Shown here: positions 14,301-26,129 of the stretch, piece by piece
Layout of the letters: every line of letters begins with the position of its first letter
How positions within the stretch are numbered: the first letter of the stretch is position 1
Assembly (NCBI RefSeq): GCF_020085105.1
Contig: NC_058046.1
Span: 10,004,175-10,068,174, forward strand
Source: Siniperca chuatsi
Lineage: Eukaryota; Chordata; Actinopteri; Centrarchiformes; Sinipercidae
Direction: 5' to 3'
Length of the DNA stretch: 64,000 bases
The notes under the pieces: generated by a model
What the model was told of the DNA's origin: nothing
What the model saw: the letters and a program-made list of their open reading frames with translations, nothing else
The model's database searches: none
Made by a program: the position numbers and the translations under genes

Positions 14301-17300
14301 ACGATTTCCCCATAATTATTACCAAATTACATAGTTCTTTCCAGGAAACGTCATGAAAGTTATACCAGTAAATAATTTGTTACCTAATGTATTACTTAAG
14401 GGAGACTGACCTGTGTTGAACATAGGGTTCTTAAGCCATTATGGAAAATCTGCAGAAACATGGGAAATTAGTTTACTGCATGACTACTAACAGGGTATTG
14501 TATTTTGTGGGGATTGTTCAAAAGTATGGAGGAAACTCTGTTATTAATCCCACACGATGAAGATCTTTTTCATTTGACATATTGTGATAGTTGTTGTTCC
14601 AGGAGTTATTTCATCAATATTATGGCTACAAACAGCATGCAATATATTTTACCCCCAGATGAAGTCTGATAAACATTGGAGCTGCGTTTAATAAACATTC
14701 TTCTGCTTTGTGTTAACCAGGCCTGGACCTGGAATATGGTAAGGAAGGAGGATCATGGCTGGGGATCAGCAAGCTGGGCAAGCTGGCTGCGATCACCAAC
14801 TACATGGAAGGACGTCCCAACCCTGATGCACAAGGAAGAGGTGAGCCAGTCATGAAAAAGTCACAAATGTATTCACTGATAAAATGCCTAGTGTTACATT
14901 GTCTCTACAGTCTCTTGTGAAGTATTTTGCATGTTGCCTACACTTCAGATTAATTTGATAATTTAACTGTTCCTAATACATTTTAAGTCTACTCATGCAA
15001 TTTCTTTAAGAAGCTGGTGCTCTATATTTAGTTGTCGTCCACCATTTAAAGCACAACATAGCTTTTTGTGCTACATTTTGAAGGGTCTCATGACATCATT
15101 TGTGCTGTTTCACAAATCTATCTTTTTTATTATTTATATGTACATAGTTTCTATGTATTTATTATTAACAACTAGGCTGGGTTTATTGAGTGCATAATTT
15201 AAGAACCATTTCTTTTTACCTTTGCCGTTCTGCAGGATTTCTAGTGTCTAACTACCTTATGGACAAGGATCAGGATAGCTACTCCTACCTGAAGAAGGTG
15301 TCGACAGAAAGTCACTTGTACAACGGCTTCAACCTCATCACAGCGGAGTTCAAGTGAGTGGAAGGCGTGGAGTATGGTCCATCAACGGATAATGCTGAGT
15401 CAAAGACGTGTTAACTTTGGGAGAATCTCGACAGAGATTTAGTTGGAAAAAGACACACTTGTCTTCCAGTAAGCAGCCATACTCTCAACGTGATACATTT
15501 CACAAGTGGAAATTTATTCCAGAGAGTTAGGAAAATATGTAATATGGGTACCTAAGGCTGTCGGATGTTAAGACAAGTTCTTTGTTGCTCTGTGTGGGTG
15601 TCATGAATTGACATTTGCAGATTCTTGTGCACTAAAGGTTTCTAACTCTGAGATTTTTTTGAAGCTTGTTGAGAATGGGCTGTATCTCTGTAACCTCTGA
15701 GTTCCGGCCTTACCTTGGAATGAAACCGCAAAGGCAGCGTCTTCATCTCTGGAGTGCTAAGCAGGCAGAACTGAAAAGCAATCTCAGATGCTGAGCTGTA
15801 AAAGAGCCAGCATAAAACTTTTGAAGGAACACCTGTTCGTATTTCAGAGAAAGAAAGAAAATCTATACAGCATTAAAAATAATGAGGATCTTTTCTCTTT
15901 TTCCCTGCTTCACCAGCGTGACTTGACTGAATTTGGTGATCTGGTAAAGGGAGAAAAAAAAAAGTGGGAAAGTGGGATCAGTGCACACCAAGATAGCTGT
16001 CATTGTGGAGGCCCCCGTAGACAATTGGCATGGAAACAGCTCTCAGTTTCTGTCAGCGAGAGGTTGGAGGTTCACCTCCAATACACACCCCTGCCAAACT
16101 GTATCCCTGCCGGGGGAGAAAAAAAAATCAGGGTTTCCACAGTGGAGTTTGGTGTCATGATCCGTGTATCCTGGTAACATGGCCTCAAGCAGGATCTCCT
16201 CTCAAAAGGGATTTTCTTATGCTTGTACATCCCTTCCTCCACATTTTTAAGCATCGCTTTCAGGTTAGAGAGATACATTGGTTTTCTGCTGTATTATGCT
16301 CATAATATAATTTTAAAAAACTATGATGTCAGCTTATCATTGCTGCCTATCTCCAATATGCCTTTCACTTCCTGCCTCATTCTGAATTTCGAACGTCATC
16401 GGAATCACATGACTGCAAACAACGTTGCCCGCGCCTAGCTAATCATGATCCTGTGAGTGAGTTTCACCTACAGCTCATAGAGACATTTGCATCTAAAAAT
16501 GCCACATTTTGTGCAGCTATAAGAATCTATCTTTACATAGTAATCAAGTACATGTGTACCTGTTTAGCCAATGCATCTATGATAATCCTAATAATAATAA
16601 TAATCCTGATAACTTCAATTTAGCCAAAAAATACACTTTATACCTTTTTATTTAATTCCTTCCAAGTATTCATTACATATAGTATATGAGTCTGGACGGA
16701 CAGACTTGGATGTAAACTGCAACTTGACTGATTGGCGGAGGTATACGACCACAGGGTGGTAATTCTAGTTTCTCTTTTCACATAGGACTAAGCAGCAGCT
16801 AGATGGTTTGGCTGTTGTTTCTTTGATAGGCTGAAGCCATCAAGATATGCAAATGTCCTTGTTATGACTGGGCGCTGTAGTTGTGCCTGCACTGTCCCAG
16901 TGACATTCCTATTTCATGTAAGAATAAGGTGCCACCCCACACTCATGAGACACAAACAAAATGAAAGACACTGTGTGTTTATGTTGTGATAATGCCTTAT
17001 GTCTTCCACTTTTGTGGTGCTGAAATCACTCAACAGAGCCTTGAAACCCTCAAACACCTGTCTTATGGTAGCCTGCGTTCACTGCGGATAGAGATGACAC
17101 TCAGTAACAGAAAGCAAGCCTACATCTTTTTAATAAACGGCGTCATTACCAGCCAATTTGTTTTCCACTGTAGTGTGTCTAGCAGCCCAAAGGAAATAAG
17201 GTGTCTGGTTTCTTTTTGAATCAATAACTACATCTGGTGTATAGAGAGGAGTTTTACATTACAATTAGAGGATTTCTCATTCATCTGTAACCAGAGATGT

Positions 17301-20300
17301 GATTTATGCTGTGGGTGGACAAGATGTTCCCACCATTTTTAAGCATTGTCTGTCTTCAATCTTCACTTTTTGAGAGTGTGTGATCACGCTCATTGAGATG
17401 CATGTGAGAAAAAGGGTGCATTTTATACACAACCCAGAGGCATTTCAGTCTGGACATGATTTATCTATTGTTCCTTTTTAATTGTGATGCTTGTTAAACC
17501 AGTACTTTCTTGCTTAATAATCTATAACCATGCTGATTTGGTCAGTGGCAGCCGTGCATTTCCCAGAACGTCGCACTGAGCCCTCTCTCAGTGGAGCTAA
17601 TGCCATATATATATTTAAATCTTGATCTCAGACATTCTCTGCTTGATGCTCTCAAGGCTCCATATCCAACATTTCATCTGCCTTTTCTATAGCTTTGGTT
17701 TTTGATCCCACTTTATGTCACTCTGCTTTAAACTCAATGCCCAGAGATTTTAATGAATATCTCCTCTGATGTTTGTGTGCAAAAAAATGCCTTGCTTAAT
17801 GCATTTTCAGTCAAGCAGAGTGTGGCTGCTTTATAAAAACTTTAGAAAGTGGTTCAGTCTGATGGACACAAACCACGTGTTCTAATTCTTGGCAGAAACT
17901 TGTTTGAGCTGATAAAGAAAAACAGCAGTGGAGCAAATATGCACATTCCAGAGTATCATTTTAAAGAGGAACAACTATGAATATTTGTTTTTTTCCAAGC
18001 ATGAGTAAGATTACCTATAGGGAAATCATATTCCATATGAGTAGAATGGAACATGATTTTGTACTAAATAGAATTAGCAGTAGATGCTCACAGTAAAAAG
18101 CTCAAATATAGCCTTCATTGTTCATTGAGTGAATCCAGATGTCCAAAAATTGCCACAAAAATCAAAACATGTTGATTTTAGCTTTAGTTGTTAGCATGGG
18201 GTCATATTTTACATCAGGAGATCTGATCCCACTACATTTTTCTGCATTTTTATTTCCATGAAAGTCTGTCTGATGTAGGCTTATTTTGATTTCTAGGTTT
18301 TTTCAGGTGTAATAAGATTTCATTACCAAAATTATATAAGAACATTATGGTATTCTCTTCTATTTATCAAGTCAGTGGTCACCTTGTGGTTGCATACAGT
18401 TTCGTCCAGTGTCGTCTTCCCAGCTGTCTGAGGTCATCTCACACATGACTCCTACCTATTGTCCCTTAGACATTATACTATCACCCCTTGTCAAGGAAGT
18501 CTTTGACACAATTAGCCCCATTATTTTGACTATAGTAAATAGCTCCCTTCCAGTTTTAAACATGTTTTTAAAATTACATTCTTTTAAAATGCCTGGAGGG
18601 CGAAGTCGGTCTTGCAGGGCCCTATTATAAAATGGTTTACCTCCTACCTGAAAGAAAGAACCTTTTCAGTCATACTAGGAAACTGCTCCAATTAAATGTG
18701 GCATCCCCCAAGGTTCAATTAGGCCCTCTTTTGTTCTCATCTACATGCTTCCCCTTGGCTCTATCTTTGAAAAATACAATATTCTGTACCACTGTTATGC
18801 GGATGACACGCAATTTTACTTACCAGTTACACCCGACAGCGCCTGCTCACTTAACTGTTTAAACGACATAAAATGCTGAGTGGCAAGGAACCAAAACTGA
18901 GGTAATCATCTTCGGCCCTCCGAGCTCTGTCACCAGCCTAAGCAATGCGCTCAGGCCCTTGTCTGCGAATTTGCACAATGAAGTGAAAAATCTGGGGGTT
19001 TTGGGGTCACTTAGGTCATCCTCACAACAACTCCTCTCAGTCCCTCACTCATGCCTCAATACTAAAGGTGACCAGGCTTTCTCTGTTGCTGCTCTCAGGA
19101 TCTGGAACAGCCTCGCGTCCTACGTTAAAGGAGCAGTGTGGAGGATATAGTGGCATCTAGCGGGGAAATTGCAGATTGCAACCATTTCAATACCGCTTGC
19201 CTCACCCTCCCGTCCCAAGCATGTAGTAGAAACTACAGTGGCCACGAAAAATGTGAAAGGCCCAATCTAGAGCCAGTGTTTGGTTTGTCCATTTTGGGCT
19301 ACTGTAGAAACATGGCGGTGCAACGTGGTGACCTCCATGAAAGGGGACCCGCTCCCTATGTAGATTAAAAACGGCTTATTCTAAGGTAATGAAAACACAA
19401 CGATTCTTATGTTCAGGTGATTTTACACTAATTAAAACATGCACTGCACTTCAATCTGTTTCTGGTTCTATTGTATTTATATTTATATTCTTCATATATT
19501 ATACTATGCCTTTTTAATCATGTTTATTTGTTTGAGGCAGATCCTAATCCCATCTGCCTGAACTGGAAAGCACTTTGGCTCAACTCCTGTTCTTTTTAAA
19601 TGTTTTTAAATGTGTCAATCTGTTGCTGGTTCTATTCTATTGTATTTATATTTCTGTTCTTGTTATTTTATACTATTCCTTTTAATCATGTCTATTTGTT
19701 TGACGCAGATCCTGATCCCATCTGCTGGAAATGGAAAGCACTTTGGCTCAACTCCTGTTTTTTTAAATGTGCTATATAAATAAACTGACTTGACTTGACT
19801 TGACAGTAGCAGATGTTGAAATGGGGTACCACATGGATATGTCAGTATTATTTATAGTGATTAAATGAAGTTAATAATTTTTACTATGTATCTCAACATA
19901 ACAAGACTAAGAGTCCACAGCCTTGCTAGCAGTTCAGTGAGGTGGTACGTAGACACAGTGGTGTTTTAAGCTAAATGCTAACATCAGCATGCTAACATGC
20001 TCACAATGACAATGCTGACATGCTGATGTTAAGCAGGTATAATGTTTACCATGTTCAACATCTTAGTTTAACATATTAGCATGCTAACATTTTCTAATTA
20101 GCACTAAGCACAATGTGCAGCTGTGGCTGATGGGAATGTCATTAGTTTTGAAAGTGTTTAGTCATAAACCAAAGTATTGGACAAAGTGACATTTTTTGCT
20201 AGATGTAAAGTCACTGGATCACTAAAGTTGTCACAATTCAACCTGAGGGGGATGTGAATATCAGTACCAAATTCCATGGCAATCCATGCAATACTTGTTC

Positions 20301-23300
20301 AGCTATTTCACCTATAACCACAAATGTCAACCTCATGTTGGCTCTAGAGGAAGAGTCAGGGGATTTCATTAGGATTCATTCTCTGGGCACTATGGATATC
20401 TGAACCAAATTTCATGGTAATCCATCCAATCATTTTTGAGATATTTCTCTTACAGACCAACATTGCCATTCATAGAGCCCTGAGGCTTGTGATTAATGAT
20501 TAAAAACCAACAATACCAAACAAAAAGTTCCCCCCACCTCATTCCATACCATTTATGTCTGCATATGTGGGTGTACACGCACAGATGTGTGTGATTGGAT
20601 ACAAGTGTACATGTTGTCGTTACCCAGGAGCCCCCACCAACATGCCTATCTACATTCTGAACTGATAATGTTGAAAGCTCATCCAACCATCTCCAGGCAA
20701 CTACACCACAGCTGGTGATGGGGAAACTGCTCTGCAGCCTCAGTATAGAGGACTCTTCATTAGAACGCCTCCCAGCCAGCATACTGATTACCTCTCTGAC
20801 TGAGATCTGAAAAAGCCTGTTTTCGACTCTTCCCTCCTCGTTCTCTCTCTGCCCAGTGGCCTTGACCTCCTGCTGTTCCCTCATCTCAGCCCTTATCAAC
20901 CCACAGCACACCTTGAATATTCTAGCCAGTTTCAAATAGCCAAAAAAGAGCTATGTCTCTGCAAATCCTCCACCTGCTACCACCACGGCCAATTTGATGC
21001 ATATCACAGGCAAAGTGAATACATAGACACCAGGCTGTTCTGGTATTGTTAAGTTTGGATCACAATACCGAGATCAAAATAGTATTTCAGACATTGTGTT
21101 TGCTCACAGCAGAACTGACAACAGGTTAAAGCTTTACAGATTATTTCGTTTCCCTTCAGGTTACAGCGCCATCTGGTACCCACTGAGCAGCTACTGTGAA
21201 CATGCATGTATGAGGGGTGACTGCTATCACCCGAGTCAACATTAGCCAGTGCTGCTGTGTTCATAGTAACCATAGGAACACAGAAAAAGTTGTTGTTTAT
21301 TCAGACTGTTCAACTGGGTTTGGGTACAAGCTGGAAACAATACTAAGGTCTTTGATTTGTTGTTGTCAGAGAGATGGTGTGATGTTAACCTACAGCTTTG
21401 AGGATTCTCTCGCAGCTGCTTGGACACTTATTGTCCTGCCTTTAGAAAGTGCTCTGCTCCAGGAAATTTACACAAGACAGAGGAGTTCTTGTGCAAACAG
21501 TAAAGGGTGACCTCTGCAGAGGGTAAACTGTTTTTTAGACAAACAAGTTTATCGCTAATCATTTATAGGGAATGGAAGTGAGAGGGTGTGTGAGGTTTGC
21601 TCATGTCAGCCTGTGTCAGGATGTTATAATTCGCTCAGTCTTTGGTAGTTTGCTGAGGTGGAAAAGAAATGGGAATGTCCCATAGGAAAGCATGGAATGA
21701 ATTATGATGTACAAGATGATAAACTGACTAATCAGATGAGATGATTTGAAGTAGTCCAGTCACCACCTACATGTTAAAATGCTAAATGCAATCATTTATT
21801 GTCACGTCACACCATCTCTTACATCATTCTGTCTGTGTAGTTGGGTTGACCTAATAGATATTGATGCTCACGGCTTCCATTACATTTGGCTGAGGAAAAC
21901 GAGGACAAGCATTTCATCAAATAAAGCCTTACTGAAGTCTAACGATGATAAGCAAATAAACATTTTATCGATTAGCAAAATAGTTATCTTTTAATTTTCT
22001 GTTTATCAACTCATTGATGTTTTATGGCAACATGTTCTGCTTATGGTGATATATAGTAGACCAGTAGATATAGATATAGATATATAGACCAAAGGTCAAT
22101 TTGTATTTTGGCTTTTAAAACTATCCAATAAAGTTTGTGGCAGAGCTACAAGCCCAGCAGCATATTCTCTTCCTGTCTTGCCAGCTTTTGACTGGGAAAC
22201 TTTCCAAGTTAGATGTTGAAGCAGTGTTGCACCACATTTCAGATTGACTGATGCCACTGGTATGGCTGTCATAAAACTGACATAAAAAAATTCATTCTTC
22301 TGCTGGTTCAAAGGATTTGGTCATAATTTATTATTCACTCTCCTGTTCCAAAGCCATCACAGATGCCCTTGATGTGAGACAGTTTTTTCAGACTGAATAA
22401 ATTCCCTCTAACTGAGTACTTTGCAAAGAGACCTAACCCCGTAACTAAATGGTGTTGTGGTAGTCAAAGGTGTTTGCAGCACTAATTTGTATTTTGAAGC
22501 TTTAATTTTACCCAGTTGTTCCTTCAGGATAGATTTAAATTCTGCCCATAACTTTGGTGTTAGGTATTTTACCATTTGAATTGCCTCTACAAATGAAACA
22601 GGCTTCTTAATTCCTATTTTCCAGGACTGCAAAGAAAATCAATCATTAAACAATACTGTATGGCGCACTGTTGATATTCTCTTTAACCCTGAGCACTCAT
22701 TTTACATGATTCCCACAGGAGTACTTCTTCGAACATTGCTCTATTTGCGTTTATTTCAAGAGCATAGAAGCGTTATGACTCTTGTTACAGCCTTCATAAT
22801 TAGACATGAACAAATGTAATCATCACTAAATGCAATCTGTCATTTTCCATCTTTCTGTGTCCCATGTAGAGCCAAACAAGACATTGTGTGTTACTATGGA
22901 AACAGAGGCAGCTCTGAACCCATCCGTCTAAAACCAGGTCTGTGTTTTTAATATGGTTGCTGTAGAAACCGTTTCACATTTACCTCTCCTCTCGGCCTAT
23001 GGCCCATTCATGTTAGCCTGACATTTTCATGTTGATATTGCTCTCAAATTGTTTATTTATTGGATGATGTGCCACAAGGTCACTAACGGAGCTTAGTAGT
23101 GTATATATGTGTCTGTATTTTTCATCTTCCCCTCAGCAGGAATCTATGGCTTGAGTAATTCATTGCTGGACACTCCATGGAGGAAACTGCTGCAAGGCAA
23201 GCGTCACTTCACCAGTGTTGTCAACAACCAGTCCCTGTCCTGCGATGGACTTGTCCAAGAGCTGCTCAACGTTCTCAATAATGAGGAACTGTGAGTGATC

Positions 23301-25507
23301 AACACCCACTAAAACATTCCCTTGCTGTCGACATCATAACAACACATTTCATCTTCATTTTTTGTTTATGATTAATCTTATACTAATACTTAGTTTTTCC
23401 ATTAATTTAAAGACTTTATGTTGGATGTAAAGCAATTCTATGGTTTAAACATAATGAATGAATGAATGAATGAATGAATGAATGAATCACCATAGATGGT
23501 GTGATGAATGTTGACATCTAGAGGTTATTTACATCTACATTCACTAGGAATATGTAGAGTTGCATGTTGATGAACCAGATCAGGTACCACATGTTGAGTT
23601 AAACACTGATTGTTTCTGAGACACAGAGCTGGACAGAGGCCCTGGAACATGCCAGACATTATAGATACTGCTCTGAATGAGCTGTTGTGGGGTTTTGCAA
23701 TTTTAGCTGTACACAGCTGTGTCGCTTCCTCTTGATAACACTGTGACTTTTGCATGATGTTATGTTATGCCAGAAGGATATAACAAACAGTTTTAAAAGA
23801 TTAGTTAGACATTTTGGGAAATAAAGTTGGATGAGGAGATTGATACCGCTCGCAAATTTTGTTGTTTTTACACTTCAATTTTTATTCAGATTAAGCAACC
23901 GAGATATAATATGTTAATTTGTTTGCTTTAGAAGTGCTGCGAAGTGGATTTTGTGACCATTGGACACAGCCAGGCTATCTGTTTCCTCTGTTTCCAGTCT
24001 TTGTGCTAAGCTAAGCTAACCGGCTGCTGGCTGTAGCTTTTTCTTTACTGTACAGACATGACTCTCAGCAAGAAAGTGTCTTTCCCAAAATGTCGAACTA
24101 TTCCTTAAATGGAGAAACAATGCAATACACATTATGCAACTTTTACATTTTGTTTAACGTGGATTGTTTTTATTTTCAAATACATGGTTTAGATAGTTGG
24201 GGATTTGTTTAAAATCTGTCTAATTGGAGCTGATTTGTGGTGTTGTGGTTTCCCTTTGCAGTCTATTGCAAAGCTGTGTTTAGACAGCCATGGATTGCGC
24301 CAAGAGAATGTTAAGTAAAATGTTATAATTCATAACTGATAGAAATGATGGCCAATCCTGCAAAACTTAGACCCAGGTTGTAGAAATTATTTCCCTCTTG
24401 AGCAACTGAAAGCACAGAGCTGCAATAGAGTTTCAAATATCAAATTTGTGCTTTTGTCGAAAGAGATAAGCATATTAAACTTGACATAAACATTAATTAG
24501 GAGCACCCAGCTAACTATGTCTGCCAACTCTCAAACCTTATAGAGAAACTTGTAAACTAGCTTTTGTTTATGTATAAACCACATCAAGACTCAACTGCAT
24601 GGCCTATTTTTTGCCTGAGATATTTCCCAAAACAGATTTCAGTGAGCTGTGAGTTGAGAGACTGAAAGGTTGAGACTGAAATTTAGGACAAGGACAAAGC
24701 GGGTTGTGCAGGTGTTGTTTGTACATTACATCATTTATGGATATTATGGATGAGTTGATTGGCTTAAATATACTGAATGGGCAATAGGACAGAGAATGAT
24801 ATACGCTAACTCGTGACTAAAGCTTCTCAAAGAGGTATATTGTGGGTTTGTTTAACAGGAACGCACCTGATCCAGCTCAGGAGAGCCAGGGTGATTTTTA
24901 CAGCAAGTCCATGATCCAGGCTCTGTCAGCGGTGTGTGTTCGCGCCCCTCATTATGGTACAAGGTCAGTGTCTTCCACCCACGCCAAATCTCTCTCCTCT
25001 ATCTCCCCCTGTTTCTTTCCACCTGAGGTGACTGACGGGGCTGTGCTCACCAGCAGGATCATAGACAACAGAGAACTGTTACTACACAAAATTCCCCGGT
25101 GTAATCAATCCTCCACAGCAAGGAAATGAAAGGGGATCGTCTGCACTGTGATGCCACGGAGGATTAGTGGACACAGAGAGTGTCCTGTAGCCAAAAGGTC
25201 AGAGGGTCAGTCTTTGCCAGAGCCATCAAAGTCTGCCAAAGGCACTGCCACTGCCTGCTTATTCTCGATACTGATGTTTGCTAAATATCTCAAATGTGAA
25301 AATGTAACTTTTATATGATCAAAGCATATTCAGTCATTTATTTCATATTTTTTTGTGTTTGTTTGCTTGTATCCCTGCTCATTTAGGACCAATACAATTA
25401 TCCTGATAGACGCAGAAGGTAATGTGACCTTCACAGAACGCACCATGTCCAATTGTGACACAAGCAAATGGAGCACCAGTTCTTTCCAGTTCAAACTGCA
25501 GGTGTGA
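8390..25507 (+). CDS. tango2: TANGO2, transport and Golgi organisation protein 2 homologue
   Basis: Eight coding exons join in frame: 8390-8445, 12699-12787, 14721-14840, 15236-15353, 22870-22937, 23140-23290, 24859-24963 and 25387-25507. They give 828 nt and 275 residues (human about 276). The protein starts [12 protein letters not shown] and carries the family-defining NRDE motif at residues 25-28 ([11 protein letters not shown]). Further conserved blocks are YYGNRG (about 136-141), [17 protein letters not shown] and [15 protein letters not shown] near the C-terminus. All introns are GT-AG and phases match at every join. The family (DUF833/NRDE) is cytosolic and mitochondria-associated; it has been linked to haem trafficking and lipid metabolism, and human loss causes metabolic crises with rhabdomyolysis. 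No catalytic residues are established, so the reaction is unknown. Exon 6 has a tandem CAGCAG acceptor that may add one alanine. Introns hold LINE and MITE debris. Confidence 0.95.
8446..12698 (+). other. tango2: TANGO2 intron 1, non-coding
   Basis: This 4.25 kb intron lies between GTGAGC at 8446 and CCCAG at 12698. It holds one copy of a dispersed fish repeat (10262-10640), a poly-T run near 11281-11298 and a short (CTGT)n run near 12510. No other gene is seen. Confidence 0.7.
10262..10640 (+). repeat. Dispersed fish interspersed repeat, copy A
   Basis: Contains the segments GTTGGTTGGTCCACCACTTT, GGATTGCCATGAAACTTGG and GAGGATGAATCCTAATGAC. The same family recurs in reverse orientation at about 20330-20460 (GTCAGGGGAT, TTAGGATTCATTCTCTGGGC, TTTCATGGTAATCCATCCAA). 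Two matching copies in one gene, plus recollection of the family from other fish introns, support a mobile-derived repeat. The class is uncertain. Confidence 0.6.
12788..14720 (+). other. tango2: TANGO2 intron 2, non-coding
   Basis: This 1.9 kb interval lies between donor GTAAGT at 12788 and acceptor CAG at 14720. I see no gene or clear repeat in it. A short GC-rich stretch occurs at about 13370-13510. Confidence 0.6.
16680..16790 (+). repeat. Possible short interspersed repeat fragment
   Basis: The segments GTCTGGACGGACAGACTTGG and GATTGGCGGAGGTATACGAC, followed by AGGGTGGTAATTCTAGTT, resemble the end of a common fish repeat. I recall this from other fish introns; there is no second copy here to prove it. 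Confidence 0.3.
18400..19130 (+). mobile_element. Degenerate LINE reverse-transcriptase fragment (L2/Rex-like)
   Basis: Translating in shifting frames gives fragments of a non-LTR reverse transcriptase. A GIPQGS-type motif lies near 18706-18723. The catalytic YADD box, in context CYADDTQFY, is encoded at 18796-18807. A C-terminal block [16 protein letters not shown] lies near 19070-19110. Frameshifts and stops break the frame, and the 5' half of the element is absent, so this is a dead, 5'-truncated insertion in TANGO2 intron 4. The family is inferred from these motifs and the 3' tail; L2 and Rex cannot be separated by eye. Confidence 0.75.
19131..19440 (+). mobile_element. MITE-like element inserted in the LINE 3' end
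   Basis: Starts at TTAAAGGAGCAGTGTGGAGG and continues through AGTGGCATCTAGCGGGGAAA, AGAGCCAGTGTTTGGTTTGT and GTAGAAACATGGCGGTGCAA. This is the body of a short non-autonomous element common in percomorph fish, recognised from memory. It separates the LINE coding debris from the LINE 3' tail, so it inserted after the LINE. The right terminus seems truncated or eroded. Confidence 0.6.
19441..19804 (+). repeat. LINE 3' tail, duplicated in tandem, ending in (GACTT)n
   Basis: Two adjacent copies of about 180 bp each contain CATCTGCC/CATCTGCT, then TGGAAAGCACTTTGGCTCAA and CTCCTGTT. The second copy ends in TGCTATATAAATAAA followed by a short ACTTG pentamer run. This is the usual 3' end of fish L2-type LINEs, where the tail repeat marks the insertion end. 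Confidence 0.65.
19905..20460 (-). repeat. Dispersed fish interspersed repeat, copy B
   Basis: The left half is rich in GCTAACATG/CATGCTAA words (TCAGCATGCTAACATGCTCA and others). The right half is the reverse complement of part of the repeat at 10470-10640. The whole stretch looks like one element in the orientation opposite to copy A. Confidence 0.6.
23453..23488. repeat. (ATGA)n microsatellite
   Basis: About nine uninterrupted ATGA/GAAT units in TANGO2 intron 6. Confidence 0.9.
23797..24107. mobile_element. MITE with matching terminal inverted repeats
   Basis: The left end has TAGTTAGACATTTTGGGAAA. The right end has TTTCCCAAAATGTCGAACTA, its near-perfect inverse. The interior includes GTGCTAAGCTAAGCTAACCG and GCTGCTGGCTGTAGC, words of a very common fish non-autonomous element. 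There is no coding capacity. It lies in TANGO2 intron 6. Confidence 0.75.
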
Positions 25508-25756
25508 AGACATGATGGAGGAAACCCACTCTGTGCCTTTATGCCCCCCCTCCTTCTCCAGCTGCACTTCACCATAGCAGCTATGTGAACATGAAGACTC
25601 ATCTGCACTTTTTCTTCATTAACATCAGTGATATGTATTTGTTGTTCTTGATTTTAGTTAAAATGGATCTTTTGAACATGTGTGCTAATTTGAAAGCTTG
25701 CCAAAGAACATTTATAATTTTGTAGAGGAAAATATTTTATTTTATGTCACAAAACA

Positions 25757-26129
25757 GCAGGGTTGGGTTGCTTCAAAAAGTCTAATCCATTACAGATTGC
25801 TGGTAACCTGCTTTGAACTGCAATCAACACCGCCGTGCAAGATTAGTTTAACGCAATGTAATTTATTCTTGTTGGTGTCAGATTTGTACCTTTAAATCCA
25901 TGATATGGACTGAATATACACTTTATGCACAATTTCCAGACTGCAATTTGAAATGATTTTCTGTTTTACACAATGAGAATTCATAGGGTCACCAGTATTT
26001 TTCTAGAGAATGTGTAATCTGATTTAAGGTCACAGTAATTATCATAGATTAGCGTTACCAGCTACTTTTTAAATTCCTGATTACTGTAACCCTGTTACAT
26101 GTAATGAATTATTTAGGCCCCAACCCTGC
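25757..26129. mobile_element. MITE with short terminal inverted repeats, 3' of TANGO2
   Basis: The left end is GCAGGGTTGGG and the right end is CCCCAACCCTGC, inverse copies about 370 bp apart. Near the ends, AAAAAGTCTAATCCATTACA and CCTGATTACTGTAACC also resemble inverse copies. The element lies about 250 bp after the TANGO2 stop and may be part of its 3' UTR. No coding capacity. Confidence 0.6.

Larger units (their letters stand above)
15354..22869 (+). other. tango2: TANGO2 intron 4, 7.5 kb, repeat-rich
   Basis: Largest intron of the gene. It contains a possible short repeat at 16680-16790, LINE debris with a nested insertion at 18400-19804, an interspersed repeat at 19905-20460 and a short TAGATA-type run near 22060-22085. 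Open frames of 60-160 codons inside it (for example on the minus strand near 20450-20935) show no protein similarity I recognise. Confidence 0.7.

Noticed and set aside
15788..16305. 129-codon plus-strand open frame in TANGO2 intron 4
   Set aside because: Overlaps two other frames on the same strand, has no known motif, and lies in an intron without coding support.
20450..20935. 161-codon minus-strand open frame in TANGO2 intron 4
   Set aside because: Partly overlaps an interspersed repeat, has no recognisable domain, and has no splice or promoter context of its own. Long chance frames are expected in 64 kb.
8446..22869. Search for a fish mir-185 in TANGO2 introns
   Set aside because: Human mir-185 lies in TANGO2, but I found no match to its mature sequence on either strand by reading. 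A proper search could still find a diverged copy.
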